Origin: Corynascus novoguineensis
Lineage: Eukaryota; Ascomycota; Sordariomycetes; Sordariales; Chaetomiaceae
Assembly (NCBI GenBank): GCA_033296725.1
Contig: MU857712.1
Span: 33,085 to 97,084, forward strand
Reading direction: 5' to 3'
DNA: 64,000 bases
Shown: piece after piece, positions 1-12,697 of the stretch
How the letters are laid out: each line of letters begins with the position of its first letter
Position numbering within the stretch: the first letter of the stretch is position 1
Notes under the pieces: model-generated
What the model was told of the DNA's origin: nothing
What the model saw: the letters and a program-made list of their open reading frames with translations, nothing else
Database searches by the model: none
Position numbers and translations under genes: made by a program

Positions 1-173
1 CAGGTTGCCAGAATGACTAGTTTCGGGGGGGTTTTCGAAGAGGAAGCTGTGTCGGTAGTGGGAGGTGCCGCTGAGGGCGTTTCCGGGCGGTAGAAGTAGA
101 CACAGGGGGAGATCTTGGTCATGGAGGCGAGCGATCTTGCCGCTGCCGGCGCTATTGCTGTATCGGGCGCCAT
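1..173 (-). CDS. TMEM53/DUF829-like protein, N-terminal fragment (partial)
   Basis: The start of a gene on the minus strand that runs off the left edge of the window. The ATG is at 173 and the frame stays open for 57 codons to base 1. The fragment reads as an Ala/Ser/Pro-rich leader, then ISPCVYFYRP near residues 22-31, a second low-complexity stretch and PKLVILATW at the edge. The aromatic FYRP segment followed by PKLxxLxxW is how fungal DUF829 (TMEM53-like, alpha/beta-hydrolase fold) proteins begin; the Trp normally precedes a Gly/Ala turn and the rest of the hydrolase domain, which lies outside the window. The function of this family is poorly known (TMEM53 is a nuclear-envelope protein in animals). 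The assignment rests only on this short N-terminal pattern. Confidence 0.55.
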   Translation of the reverse strand, partial: MAPDTAIAPAAARSLASMTKISPCVYFYRPETPSAAPPTTDTASSSKTPPKLVILAT

Positions 174-1654
174 GTTACCGACCAATATATCTATTTTTTT
201 CTTCCAAACCTTCTATGCCCCAACACGTCGTTGAAGGCGGAGATGATAGACGGTGAAATAGTTTGAAGAGTTTGGCGCAGTCAGACTCGGGACTCGCGGC
301 GTGCTGTTGCTGACCGTTCGGTCAAGCTAAACTACGGGCCAGCCCACAGGGTTCCGCTGCAACACGTAGCGGCGCTGCAAGTCGGAAGAAAGGCTTGGGT
401 CGGAGACAAGAGTTAGCCTGAACCATAATGCAAGTGACTGGTTGTTAAATGCTTACGCAAGTGGGTACAATGGCAAAACCGAACGAGTAGTATATCAAAT
501 GAAAAAGGGAGCTCGCAAGGCAGCCGTATGGTACCTGACCAAGTTTCGCTTCGAACGAAGCCGAGGTACTTCCAAATAGGGCCATCGGCAACAGCACCCA
601 CCGTCACCAACCCTACCGGCCAGAGCTCACCACATCACGACTCAAATTGACGATGCTAGATTGCTACTATTTCTTGGCTCTAATATACACAATGGCTGTC
701 CATGGTGACTCTCGCCACGGCATTACCTCAAGTCGAGTCCAGTCAAGCCGGCCTAACGAAACGCTTGTGGGGGTCGAAGCGAGCAGAGGCGCAAAGGGAA
801 ATACTCTGTCTTCATACCCAGCAGACAAACCGGGTGACATTCAGGCAGCCCCCACTCCAATTGTTTGGTCATGGAGGAAAGACCTCAAAGCAATTTATGA
901 GGTTCTGGGACAATTGTCAGAGCCTCGCATCATACCAGGCGCAAGAGCATACCAATGATCAGTGGGCAGAACCTGGTGAGTGGCACAGCCAGAGCAAGTT
1001 CATGCCATGCAGCGATGAGATCATCTTCGGGTGCTCCATGCAGACGGCGTGAATCATCAATGGCAAGGGTTCCGCAAAGACGACGCAGAAGGTAAGAAGC
1101 CGTCGAAACAATTGAGCCACAATCGTCAAATGCATCAGACCGAGGCACGGCCCACGAGGACAACCAGATTGCATCGCAGTCGGATCATCACGCAACCAAT
1201 TGCAGTGTCTCTCCTGTTCGCCCTGTTCGCCGTAAAGGACACCTTCGTAAGGTTGATAAATGCAGGAAAATGCCGGGCTCCAAAAGGCCAAACTCAAAAA
1301 CGTCGATCATGGTATGATGCAGGGAGGATGGGTACTCTCAAACCCCTTAAATAATGTGCCGCGGGTTCGCCGGAAGAGCCGAAGAGAGATGTGAAAAGGC
1401 GATGGTCAGAGCGCGTACTGGTACAGTCATGTAACATGTCCGGTGAGGCTGCAAGGTGCAATGGCTGGACGCATCTCGAAAATCATGCCTCGCCATGGTA
1501 TCAAAATAACGCGCCGTCATTGCAGTGATCAAGGCGCGGGATCAGGGCCAACATCGACAGTGATGACGGTAAAGTCATAACGCATCAGCCGCATCAACGA
1601 GTTGAGTGGGCGGTCAACATCAAGCGCATCAGCGAGTCGGGTGTCATGGCCACT
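174..1654. other. Intergenic region, no gene seen
   Basis: About 1.5 kb between the start of the TMEM53-like gene and the end of the KH-domain gene. It holds only short overlapping open frames on both strands with no recognisable domain, signal peptide or consistent splice structure. It presumably contains the promoter of the TMEM53-like gene and the 3' UTR of the KH gene. Confidence 0.6.
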
Positions 1655-3522
1655 TTACGAGGTCCCAGGAGCCTGGGGGTTAGCCCCCTGGCCCTGGGCT
1701 TGTTGGGCAGCAAGCTGGGACTGCCACCACAAAGCAATGTAGTTTTCGTAGCCGCCGTCTGTTGTTTTGTATGAGCTAGTGATTCCAAAAATGGAAGGGG
1801 GGAGGGTCCACGGATGCACTCACACATGGCGTACGGGTCAGCCTGTCCAGCGCTACCGGCCGCAGCTGCGGGAGCCGCCCCACCGGAGGGCGCATTCACG
1901 GGGGCGCTGCTGGCGTTAGAAGGCTGGCCATAGTTGGGGTTATCATAATCACGCGGCGGGCCACGGCCACGTCCGCCGCCGGCAGACTTCTGCCTCTGCA
2001 TACTCGTCAGCAAGTGCGTTGTTAACGGAGCCGACAGGCGAGAGTTGAGATACTTACCGCTGCATCAACCTTGTCTTCAATGGCACGCTTGGCTTGAGCA
2101 ATGGCTTCCCGAGTACCGACAAGGCCAATCTCTCGCTCAACCTCTCCCGGTCCAGACGACTGCGACACGTTGATTTTGCACCCGGTCATGTTCTGCATCT
2201 CCCGAATTGTCTCGCCGCCTTTGCCAATAATCATGCCGACGGCATCCGAGGGGACATATATCGAGTCGTTCACCTTGTCTTGGCCACCACCGAAGTGATC
2301 GTTCCGACCGCCGCGGGCGGCTGCCGGGTTGCTTCCATTCCTGCTGTCGCTATCCACAATCTCAAGAATCAATTCCTTGGCGTGTCGAGCAGCAGCAGGT
2401 GAACCGATGAGGTTGACAGGGCGGAGGCCGTTAACACTCTTGTTCTCGCCAACAATGTTGATGTGGCAGCCGCTGCGCTCCTGGAGGTCACGGATAGTCT
2501 CTCCACCACGCCCAATGATCAGGCCCACGGTTCTATCGGGTACCATGATCTGCAGGCTGTCCTCGCCTTCTTTGGGAACCGGGGGCGGAGCGGGGCCACG
2601 ACCCTCACGGCCGCGGTCACCGCCCTGAGCCCCGCTGCGCATGCCGCTGTCGCGAATGATATGGTTGATCATTTCCTTAGCCTCTTCCCGCTGCGGCCGG
2701 GGGCCGGTGATCCTGCACAGTCGGAATTGGTCGTTCTGTCCAGTCGGTGGAATGAACTGGACCCGGCAGCGGCTTTCGCTTTCAACACGACGCAGGTTCT
2801 CGCCTTGACGACCGATGATCAAGCCAACCAAGCTGGCCTCAATCTCTATGGTTTCGACGTTGTCGTCCTTACCCCGTAACGGTGACCTGTCACGGCCACC
2901 GCCATGGCTGCCACGAGGTGAAAAGCCCTGACGGCCACGACCAGGGGAGTAAGAACGGTCGCGTCCGTAGCCACGATCCTGTCCGCCGTGGTCTGCACGC
3001 CTCTCATCGCGGTAGGGATTTACGTTGTCTCTGAATGAATCTCGTCCGCGAGGGCTTTTCGACCTTGATCGTTGGTAATGCCTCGAATCGGGTTGGCGCG
3101 GATCCGGGTAGGGCGCATTTTGCCGGTCGTAGGGAGTGACTCCCTTCTCCGCCGCGTACGCCTTAGCCTTTGCGATCGCGTCGGCGAGCTGCACCGTACC
3201 CGAGTTCACAGGCCGGATTGCGCTCAAGTCAATGCTGCCGCTCGCCGCCGGCTGCGGGTACGGGTAGGAAGGCGTCGGCTGATAAGCAGCGGGCTGCGGT
3301 GGGTAAGGGTTCTGCCCAGGAGGTGCGTAACCGGACGGCAATGGAGGTGCGGGCGCTGGGATGCCGGTGTGACTCTGGGTTGGCGTCGAAGTCGCTGGTC
3401 GCTGTGTCGCATCTAAGCACTCAGGAATCAGCTCACGCGCCCTTGGCGATACAGTACAATACAGCATTCTTACCACCAAGCATCTTGAGGATGGAGTTGA
3501 TATCGGGTGTTGCGTTCGCCAT
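1655..3522 (-). CDS. Triple KH-domain RNA-binding protein (FUBP-like)
   Basis: Predicted single-stranded nucleic-acid-binding protein of 559 aa. Four exons: 3522-3474, 3412-2058, 1995-1824 and 1758-1655; introns are 61-65 nt and start GTAAGA, GTAAGT and GTGAGT. The first exon codes MANATPDINSILKMLG and joins in frame to DATQRPATSTPT, which decides the start. The N-terminal third is Pro/Gln/Tyr-rich, followed by an Arg/Gly/Ser-rich tract. Three KH domains follow, each with an intact GXXG loop: GRQG, GRGG and GKGG. The C-terminal tail is Gly-rich and ends in a YENYIALWW motif with a Gln/Ala-rich end, resembling the tyrosine-rich repeats of FUBP proteins. The architecture matches fungal far-upstream-element-binding-like proteins, which act in mRNA metabolism or transcription. 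The specific target is unknown. Confidence 0.88.
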
Positions 3523-5754
3523 TTTTGCCTGAAGATGTCGCCTGATGGTAAATCGAGGTATCGCAAACAGGGCAAATATCTTAATCAATAGATACTGTAG
3601 GCAGATGAGCAACCGCAAAGACAGAAGACGCAAGACCGATTGTTGTTCTGAAAATCAACCACAGGGACAAACAAGGTCGGTGAAATAATTTGCATCAGGT
3701 TCTTCTGGTTGGGTCGCGTGGTGAAGGCGCGCTTGCAGGGTTTTGGGTCGTACTACGGAACTCTGGTCGCAACGGCAGAAAAAACGCCACAAGCCGCAAT
3801 CGACGTAACGGTTGCCCAGGTCAGGATCGCAGCGCAAGTGGAAGTGATTTCTTTTAAAAATCAGAAGAGGCTTCCGGCGGGAGGTTAATCTGTGTGCAAA
3901 TGAAAAGGAAATATCGACCGCCGGCCCTCACCAAATTCATGCAGGTTCGTGGTGACGGATGGAGCAAAGTGGCTGGTTGCGGATTAGAATCCTGAGTGGC
4001 TAAAGCGCCACAATAGGCCTTGAGACCTGATTGGACTCCACAAGCTGCACGTGACTATAAGCCAGTGCGAGCGATGAGACGTACCTCAGTTATGTGGGGA
4101 ATGCAACTTGGGCTGCGCTTCCACCAAGTCCCGCAGGTCGCAATGCGTCATAGCGCATCTCGCGCAGGAATAACCTAACGTTACCCAGCTGTCAAAAAGC
4201 GTAAACAATCGATACAGGAAGGCGTTAGTCATCAGTCCTAGCACGTCTAAAGCATTCATATTGACTTGAAATTCTTAATCAACCCTGTACCGAGAACGGG
4301 ATCACCAAGACAGACATTTCGATGTGTGAAACTTGGGACTTATGATGGATGTTGTTCGTGTTGTTGATGAAAGTAACGTGTGGCTGTATTAGGTCACTAT
4401 GGTGGCACCGTGGCCCGGAGTGCAGTTTGGTACCCTTTCGATGTTGGGGGTGCTCAGGTATAATGGCCTTTACGTGGCGGGAACATTCTTACAATACCGG
4501 GAAAGTATGTTTCCGAGTGGTGGTGCTTTTGATGCCCTGGGATGAGCTACTGCCACAGGGTCTCAACTTACCAGTTTAGAGTAACATGGTACCGCTTCTG
4601 TCATAGATCGAAGCAATCTGTAACATGTGGTACTACCCTCGATACGGCAACGGACGGGTCGCTGCACCGGTTTGCCCGTCTTCTGTAATATCACCATCAG
4701 CCAGGCATGACTAGAGAGGTCCACAAAGGAAAAGGCCTAAAGTCATCCAGCTTGAGGTCACGGTTAGACCTAATTTCCTCTACGCTGCGCAAGCACTATC
4801 AATTCGAAGCATTCTTTATAGACGTTGAATACTCTTTTTTTTTTCAATTTCCTGGCTACAACTGATGGGAGATATCCTAATCAGGGTTGCAGAGCACTCG
4901 CTCAGAACCCCATGTTCCCGGCGCACTGGTCGGCATTCGTCCGCACCTAATTGTGAACCTATGATCAGTGATTTAGTGCGACTTCTAGGGTGCGCTCACG
5001 GTCAACAGTGGATCGGACGAAGTACCACCGTCACACTGCTCGGCGATTCTCATCGTTCCCTTCCTTCCCGTTGAATTAGGCACCTAGCCGGAGCAAACAT
5101 GCTCCTGCCAGAAGTCACCTGAAAGTTGGATACATTCCAGCGTGCAGCAAAAGCGCTCAGAATTTAATCTGGTTTCCGAAGTTGTCAGAATGAGTTATTG
5201 GACCCAGCTTGAAAAACATATGAAGTTGTTTGCCAGTTATTTGGTCTCACACGGCTGGGTTGCTGCAACACCCGTGATGCAGATATGTGTTGCCAGCTAC
5301 TGACATATTGTGCTTCCCAGAGCAACACCGCCGTTCCATATTAGTATTGCCAGTAACATCAGGTAGTAGTACCCCTTGGAAGGGTCAGTTGGGTACGACA
5401 AACTGAACCGAGAGCCGTGAACAGACGGATAAAATCAGACACCACTCCGTCAATATGGCACATTGGATGAGTCTGTTCAACTCAGCAGCCAATGCCCGCC
5501 AGGCAGTGACTCTTTGGTTTCCTTCCGCTCCTTGATCCCCTTGATGCTACCCAAGATTTTCCTCCCATTTATCCCATCGTTAACCACTAGTTATAAGTTC
5601 GTTCATATTTTCAATCGTTCAAAGTCCTCTCGCACCACAGACTTCCTACCACTGCATCGGAGACATAATCTCGAAATTCTGTCCTAGCTGCCAAAGATCG
5701 GTCACTTCTACTTTTATAATTTTCGGAAGTTTTCACACCACGTCAAAAAAAAAA
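3523..5754. other. Divergent intergenic region
   Basis: About 2.2 kb between the divergent KH-domain and aspartic protease genes. I see no coding pattern; short frames lack domains and codon bias. A TTTATAAT element lies near 5713-5720, and an uninterrupted run of ten A residues (5745-5754) directly precedes the protease ATG. There is a T-run near 4833-4844. Confidence 0.6.
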
Positions 5755-7238
5755 ATGGTGTTCCTTGTACGGATTGTGTGCGGCACTCTCGCCGCTGTGC
5801 CTGGAGTGGCGGGCATGGCCAATCAGCGGCATGCCGATGCGCTCCAGGATGCTCCACCTGGAATCAGCTACAGAGTTGCCAGAGGAACCCACCAGTGGTC
5901 GTCGTCCAAGAAGATTGCCACAACAAGCCAGCATGTCCAAACTCTGCGCCCTATTGACGCAGGCCGGGCTAGAAAGGTGAATCCTCGGTCCGCCGCGGCT
6001 GTTCTCGGTGCCCATCAACGCCTTGTTGGGGGATTCGGCTACCAGAACATCACCACCACGTCTGCATATGGCACCCAGTATGCAGTTGACGCACACCTCG
6101 GTGGACACCAAGTGTCACTCATAATTGACACTGGCAGTGCGGACACGTGGGCTGTCCAAAAGAACTTTCATTGCATCGACTACTCGGGCGTGTTCCTGCC
6201 CCGGGAGACCTGTGGCTTCGGCGAGACATACCTGGAGACCTTCCAATATGGCCTCACCGACCCGGAAACGCACATGTACATTCAGTACGGCGATGGCGAG
6301 ATTGTCACCGGCCCCATGGGCTTTTCGGACGTCACGGTCGGCAACGTCACGATCAAGAAACAACAGGTCTGTCTCGCGAACACCACATACTGGTACGGCA
6401 ACAACCAAACCAGCGGCTTGATTGGCCTCGCTTTCCCTTCTCTCACCAACGCTTACCTTGGTGACGCCGAGGACCACGATTTTGGCAACCAAGTCCAGTA
6501 CTCGCCCTTGTTCACCAGCATGGTGAGCCAAGGTCTGGTTGATCCGGTCTTCAGCATCGCCATTGATCGTAACGCATCCAGTGGCATGCTCGCCTTCGGC
6601 GGAATCGCGCCCGTCAGTGGTCTTGACTTGAGCCGAACTGCAGTCTTAGACATGATCATCGTGAGTAGTAGTCGTGGGACACCGCACGGGTACTTAGACC
6701 AACACTTACATCGTGTTAGACCAGCGTCATTCCCCTTCCCGCAACCGCTTCCCAGTACTCGTTCTACACGGTCATTCCAGATGGTTGGTACTACGACAAG
6801 ACTACCAGCACCAAGAAGATCCCATACATTGTCGACAGCGGCACAACGCTCAACTATCTTCCGTCAGGTGCGTGTCGTCGGCACACCGGGGCCATGGCAT
6901 AGTGTACTAATCTTTCACACCCAGGTCTTGCGGACTCCATCAACGCAGCATTTAACCCGCCGGCCGTCTATCTATGGTCGTACGGCGCCTACTTCACCTC
7001 ATGCGATGCTATTGTCCCCCAGGTGGCCGTGGTGCTCGACGGTATCAAGTTCTACATCAGCCCCGTGGACCTGCTTTACCGCACATTGATCGATCCCCTG
7101 ACAGGCCTTTGCATGACGGCCATCGCGGACGGAGGCTCCGGCCCGTACATTCTTGGCGATGCTTTCATGCAAAACGTGCTCGTGGTTTTTGATGTTGGTC
7201 AAGCCCAAATGCAGTTCATCCCCCGTCAGCGCTATTGA
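5755..7238 (+). CDS. Secreted pepsin-like aspartic protease (family A1)
   Basis: Endopeptidase of the pepsin fold, 455 aa. Three exons: 5755-6660, 6720-6867 and 6925-7238; introns are 59 and 57 nt, the second with a TACTAAT branch site. A hydrophobic N-terminus (residues 1-20) is a likely signal peptide and is followed by a propeptide-like stretch. The two catalytic aspartates are present: DTGSADTW with D125 and DSGTT with D341. The flap tyrosine is in IQYGDGEIVTG. The C-terminal ILGDAFMQN motif and the final VFDV strand are typical of the family. DTGSADTWAV replaces the usual DTGSSDLWV, a mild variation. The hydrophobic start and lack of a clear GPI tail suggest secretion rather than cell-wall anchoring. 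The gene has its own promoter and no functional partner nearby. Confidence 0.92.
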
Positions 7239-8091
7239 TAGTGTGCTGCTTGGGCCATTGACATGTTCATGCTCCCATGCTATCATGGGCGCCATGTACA
7301 CTAAGGCTGCACATGCAAAGGCACGTGTTTTAATCTGGAAAACGATGGCTGGGGGGAAGAAATCAATGTTCTAGCTCCTAAAGCAATGTCAATGTCCTTG
7401 GTAGCCCCTTTTAGGTCATCCTCGTGAATGTGAGCTGCTCGGTTCCAATGTCAAACCACTTGATCTTGCGCTATCAAATATCGAGGTCAATCAAATGTGG
7501 CTCGGTGTTCGTCAGCGGATTATCTACGAGACAAGACATATATTCAAGTATCAAGACCGATTGGTCAAATGAGGAATAGGAACTTCATGAACCTCCAACG
7601 TGATAGCATCTGAGTAAAGATGCATGGACATACAGGTTCACCAGCGAGTGATACGGTGGGCCAGGTGGCGCAATGGGTGTGTTTCTGTGCGGATCATTTT
7701 GATTCCAACCCGCCCAATGTTCCATTCCCAATTTAACCGTTCTGTTTTTCCTTTTCCATCTAAGCCAGCCCAGCCTCGCATCTAGACGTTACGTGGTAGT
7801 ACCGTATCGTGAGTTGCTTCCATCTCCGAACTGAAAGCGCAGCTCATGGCTCGAAGCCAGAAGCCAACGCTGACATCCAACCGCAAAACGCCGGTCCCAA
7901 GATCTCCGCTCCAATTTCAATCCTTAACAGTTCTCATATCATGCCAACCTAAAACATGCAAGGCGCAGCCGTCGCTGAGAAATGATAGCAAACAAACACA
8001 TGTTTAGAGACGCCAGGGAGAAAAAAAAACGGGAGACGACGCGACAAAATCCGCCAGCATGCCCCTTGTCATTCGTATCAAAGAACAAATC
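7239..8091. other. Convergent intergenic region
   Basis: About 0.85 kb between the 3' ends of the aspartic protease gene (plus strand) and the PFK2/FBPase2 gene (minus strand). Only short frames without domains; expected to hold both 3' UTRs. Confidence 0.6.
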
Positions 8092-9658
8092 TCAAATGCC
8101 ACCTTCTGGTTTTGGATCCTCATGTTTAGCGGTGCTGCCTTTGCCACGCCAGGTGCTTACGGCCTTGATCTTGGCGTCGTATTTCTCCAACTCGGTGTCG
8201 TAGGCGCGAGGCGTAAGTTTTATCAAGGTATGCAGCGGCACCGGCACCCACGGACTTTCTTCTTGCGGTTTCTGCATGAAGTAGGCGTAGATGCAGCGAA
8301 TGACGGCCTGATGCGAGATGATAAGTATGTTCTCGCTGCGTTCGAGCTCCATGATGATGGGCTCGAGGCGGATGACCACATCGCGGTAGCTCTCGCCGCC
8401 GCGGTAGCGGTAATTGTACTTATCCTCGTCGCGCGCCTGGAAATCTTCCGGGTACTGATCCGCAATTTCCTGGTACGTCAGCCCGTCGCAGACACCGGCG
8501 TCGAGTTCATCCAGCGCTTTCCACTGGAGTTGGTTGTAGTGCTTCGGCAAGTGGCGGGCTGTGGCGATGGTGCGTTTCAGCGTCGACGTCCAGACAGTCA
8601 ATGGTCGGTCGCTCTGAGCGGAGTGTCAGCACGTCATGCAAACACGCGGCATGCGAACCCGCGGCTCGGGGATGTGAAGCCTCGGGCTTGGCGCATGTAA
8701 CCATGTCCTTTCAAGGGATCACTTACACCGACAGACTGGCGAACCAATTCCGGCAGTTTGCGTGCGTACTCTTCACCGCGATGGGATAGCAATGAATCAC
8801 CGCCAATCCGGCCTTCGAGATTGTATTCTGACTCTCCATGCTGCCGAGAATAATAATTAGCATTCAAACGGGTCAGAACTCACACAGGGTCCTTACGCGA
8901 GATAACCAGACGGACCGCGGGCGGATATGCAGGTTCATGAGGAAGTAGACGACGCGGCTCTGAAGGTAATCTTGGATGCGGTTGATGAAGACCTTTTTCC
9001 CCACATTCATTATTTTCAGGTACGTCAAGTGGTCCTCATCATTATCGTCGTTGATCGACTTGTAGACCTTTTCGTAGTTTCGGATGCGCTCGCGAAAATC
9101 CAGGGCCGCCTGCTCGGGATCCTGGCCCTGGTAGTCTGGGGAGGAGGTTTTGACGTCTCGGATGTTGGCCATGACCAATTCTTCATCGTCACACTTGGAT
9201 TCGACAAAGATGACTTCGATTCCCTCCTTGGTGAGTCGATCTAGCACCCATTTCCTCCGCTCCTTGGTGCTGTTGGTGGCGTCGAGGATCCCGACGACTC
9301 CACCTGTCTTGAACCACTTGAGCATGTCTGTCACGGCAGCGTTGGCTGCTGCGCGGCGCTGTCGCTCGCCTTCGGCGTTGTTGGTGTCGAAGAAGTCGGC
9401 GGATGGATGGGGTGCATCTTTGCGACGGTAGTTACCCACGTTGAAGGTCTTTGCCGGGACAGACAGCCACTTGAGGTAGCGTTGCGCTGCAGACACGGCC
9501 CGGGTTAGTGACAGGAAAGGGTGAATGGACAGAATGTTGAAGATATCCTCACCTCGCTGAGCGATGTAGCTCTTGCCCCGAGCCGGCAAACCAACCATGA
9601 CGACGCAAATCCGCGTGTCCTCGGGCATAATGCCGATACCGTTAATCTTTGGAGCCAT
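8092..9658 (-). CDS. 6-phosphofructo-2-kinase/fructose-2,6-bisphosphatase
   Basis: Bifunctional cytosolic enzyme that makes and degrades fructose 2,6-bisphosphate, the activator of phosphofructokinase and inhibitor of gluconeogenesis. Four exons: 9658-9553, 9486-8897, 8840-8727 and 8613-8092, giving 443 aa. The N-terminal kinase domain has the P-loop GLPARGKS (residues 23-30). The C-terminal histidine-phosphatase domain has SRHGES with catalytic H233, E306 in the ELDAG motif, and H371 in ISHQAV, so the phosphatase triad looks intact, as in yeast Fbp26 and animal PFKFB rather than yeast Pfk26. The codon for the Arg before H233 is the last codon before intron 2. There is no long N-terminal regulatory extension. 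Whether the kinase side is active cannot be judged by eye, although its P-loop is complete. Confidence 0.95.
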
Positions 9659-12600
9659 CTCGGCTGAGCGATAGCCGCTGTAGCAACGTTCTGGAGGCGG
9701 AGGAAGGCAGAATTGATGGTCGAGACATGTAGCAGCCTAATTGGGGCCGAGGAACAGCGCAGGGTCGGCGTTGTCGGCGTGGAGCGTGCGCAGTGGGTGA
9801 TCGCGTGAGCTTTTCGTGGGGCGCTGACTGCGGGTCGGAACAGTTGACGATGGTGGGTTAAAGAGGGAAGCTCTCCCGACTGCGACGTCACTCGCGCGGC
9901 TGGCGTGGTTGACGCAACAGGGCAAGGGCGGGATGGAATACGGAGGTTCCAACGACCAAGGAAATTAGAACAAATCAGCAGAAAACACAACCGACGTCGT
10001 CCGCGCGCAATCTTGAGGGGAAGGAAGGGAGATAACTACAATCTCGCCTCACAAAGGTCAAAAGTCTCGAGCTTCGTCAATCGTCTCACTGCATCGGGAA
10101 TCCCAGGGACGGCATCTCGAACGGGCCAGCGGGTGAAGATCCTGGTTTCTTGGCATTTGGTCCCGACCCTTTCATCGAAGCCTGGCCAACAGCGCCCTAC
10201 ACTAATCCTCTGCATTCTTCCCCGGACGAACCCGAAGGGCAAAGAAAAGTGGGGGTATCTGGCTGGTTTCAAGCGCCCGTGATGCGATGGGTTTTCTCGC
10301 TGCAGGAACGAAAGTCGACCATGGCCAGTGGATCCGCCTGACCGCCATCTCGCTCTTCCAAAAAGAGATGCCAATCGCAACACTTGCATCGTCTTCCAAC
10401 CCGAGCCCCCACGTCTTTGCTGATGGAAATCCTCTGCCGAATCAACAAAACCGCTCGTCATGTCTTCGAATGCAACGCATAGCTTCATGTCAAAGCCGTG
10501 CACTTGGCCGGCTGAAACCGGGAAGCGAGCGGTTTCCATTAGCCGACCCCAGGCTGCATGCTCGGCAGATGCCAAGGAATTGGCAGCTCTTGGTCAACCT
10601 AGTGCCGCTGCTCACATGACCATGTAGAAACTCGCGCTCATTGCTTACACCCTTCTGCCCTGTGTGCTCTTTCCTCTCTCTCTGAGGAGCTGTCCATGAA
10701 GACTCATACACAACGGGAGGGGGACAACCGGGGTGAGACCATCCTTGGTGTCTGTCCCTACGGCACTGCGTTGTTGTGTCTTGGATCTCCGGTGGCCTTT
10801 TCAGGGTACTTAGTCCTTCACCTCTGCCTCCTATACCTAACGTGTGCAGCATGCTATGCACTTGGTTGCTACGAAGCTTAGCTTTCATCACTAAGCCCAG
10901 CCGATGTTAGCGGAATCCACAGTACCAGCGGAGCGTTTGTCGACCTAAATAAAGGCTGGAAATTTCCACGAACTGGGATCGTAAGTAAACTCTCAACTAC
11001 CATGTCGTTGCACGCGGCATGGAATGTGACAAGTGGCGGGCGAAGCCAGCAGGAATCAATTCCAAAATAACGCGGCAACCGCGGCAGTTCTAGACGACAG
11101 ACGATGCTCAGATCGGATTGTAGCACCGAGCTCTGAAGTGGTCAGACCTGGGAGGAGCAACAGCTGTCAAAACTAGGGGCACGCGGGTCGCGAATGCAGC
11201 CGGAATTGGGGCCCACAGCCAGGGGCCTAGTTCCCATCAGGACTCCAGTGAGAAAGGAGTTCAACTTCAGCATTTCAAGGAACACGCAGAAATCATCAAT
11301 TTAAGCCATGGCAGGTCCATATTTGCAGTAATTGACTCTCCACACACAGTTCCGTTGCTCCCATCAAACTGACCAGCTTCCACTAGCGGCCATGGAAAAC
11401 TAGATCCGAATTTGAAACTGAGCGTAGAGTCACGAAATCAAGCTCGCTACCTCCCACTGTGTGTTTAAATGGATATCCTTTTTGAGAGATTTTTCTAGGC
11501 CCTTCACGGTCATGAATAGTTTCATCGCTGGTTACATCGAGCGACCTACCCAATCCTATCATACCTAACGAGGCAAAGCTCTCCGCGCGAAGCGATAGTG
11601 TCAGTCGTGGCAAGTCGACATTAATTACGGTACAGTAGTAACTCTCAAGCGTACCTACGTAATGTCACGTTGGTGTCTTAAAGGACAAAGAACGCAATTC
11701 AAGAGTAGGTAAGAAACAGATCTTGGGATGCTTTCTGGAATTAAGCGATAACTAAATCTAACGTTAACGTTACTGACAATTTGTTTCGATGGTCAAAACG
11801 GCCATGTCGCAGCCCAACTTTTAAATGCTTCGTTAGCTCCTACAATGCCGTTGGTTCAGCTCTAATCGACTAGCCTCGCTGGGTCGCGTCTGCCCGGCGA
11901 TGGCTTCTCATTAGTATGCCCGGCGAGGGGCAGAAGCGGCCCTTTTTCTCAGTTTGGTGCAACGGATCGGCAAGGGAAGGTCTAGATCCGGACACAACGC
12001 TGTCGTTGCAAACTTGAACGGTGAGCCAGACTTGGTTTGAGAAACAAGCCTTCCACAAACCAGAGGGAGATTATCGCGTCGTAGCCCTGATGGTAAGTGT
12101 TTGGCTTTTTGATTTGACGTTTGATTCTCTCATGCATGTCTCCATCTGGACGATTGGGTCGCGCCGTCCATGCAGAACATCAGTTCTAAAAGAAAACCCC
12201 AGTAAATGTCCCGGTAACTATGTTTTCGCTATCAATTAACTGGCGATCCCAATGAGTTGGATTTAGGTATGGCGACGTCGAGGTTCACTGGTACCGCATT
12301 ATTAAAGTTCACAGAAAAAGCCCCTTGACTTCCTCGCCCAAATCAGACTGAAGTGTGGCAGGCTATAAACATAGTGGCTGCGGCTGGACTCGGTTGTTGA
12401 CGCACCTTTAATTAATCGCATAAAAATAAATAACTAACTGCCAGCCGTAGGATAGCCGAAGCTTTGAGGCTCCATGATGCAATGCAACACTCAGTTCAAA
12501 TGTTCAAGGTTTAATTCAATCTCGGTACGATATCATACTTTAAAGGTAGCTGAGGCAGGACACGAGCCGCAGGGGGAAGTTGAGCGCCGACGCGTTTCAA

Positions 12601-12697
12601 CAACCAACAGACGATTCAGGCAAGTTGACTTTAAGCCAAACAAGCAATGAAAAAAAACTTCGAAGCCTCCCGACAAGATAGCTTCCGATACATGCCC
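9659..12697. other. Large intergenic region, no convincing gene
   Basis: About 3 kb upstream of the PFK2/FBPase2 gene and downstream of a small secreted-protein gene. The GC-rich first kilobase gives open frames of up to 179 codons on the minus strand, but they have no domain, signal peptide or splice context and overlap open frames on the other strand. From about 11.2 kb the sequence becomes more AT-rich and I see no gene. Confidence 0.5.

Noticed and set aside
8059..8700. Long open frame opposite the PFK2/FBPase2 gene.
   Set aside because: It is the antisense of conserved phosphatase-domain codons and has no independent evidence.
10036..10575. 179-codon open frame on the minus strand upstream of PFK2/FBPase2.
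   Set aside because: GC-rich chance frame: no domain, no signal, overlapped by frames on the opposite strand, and no splice context.
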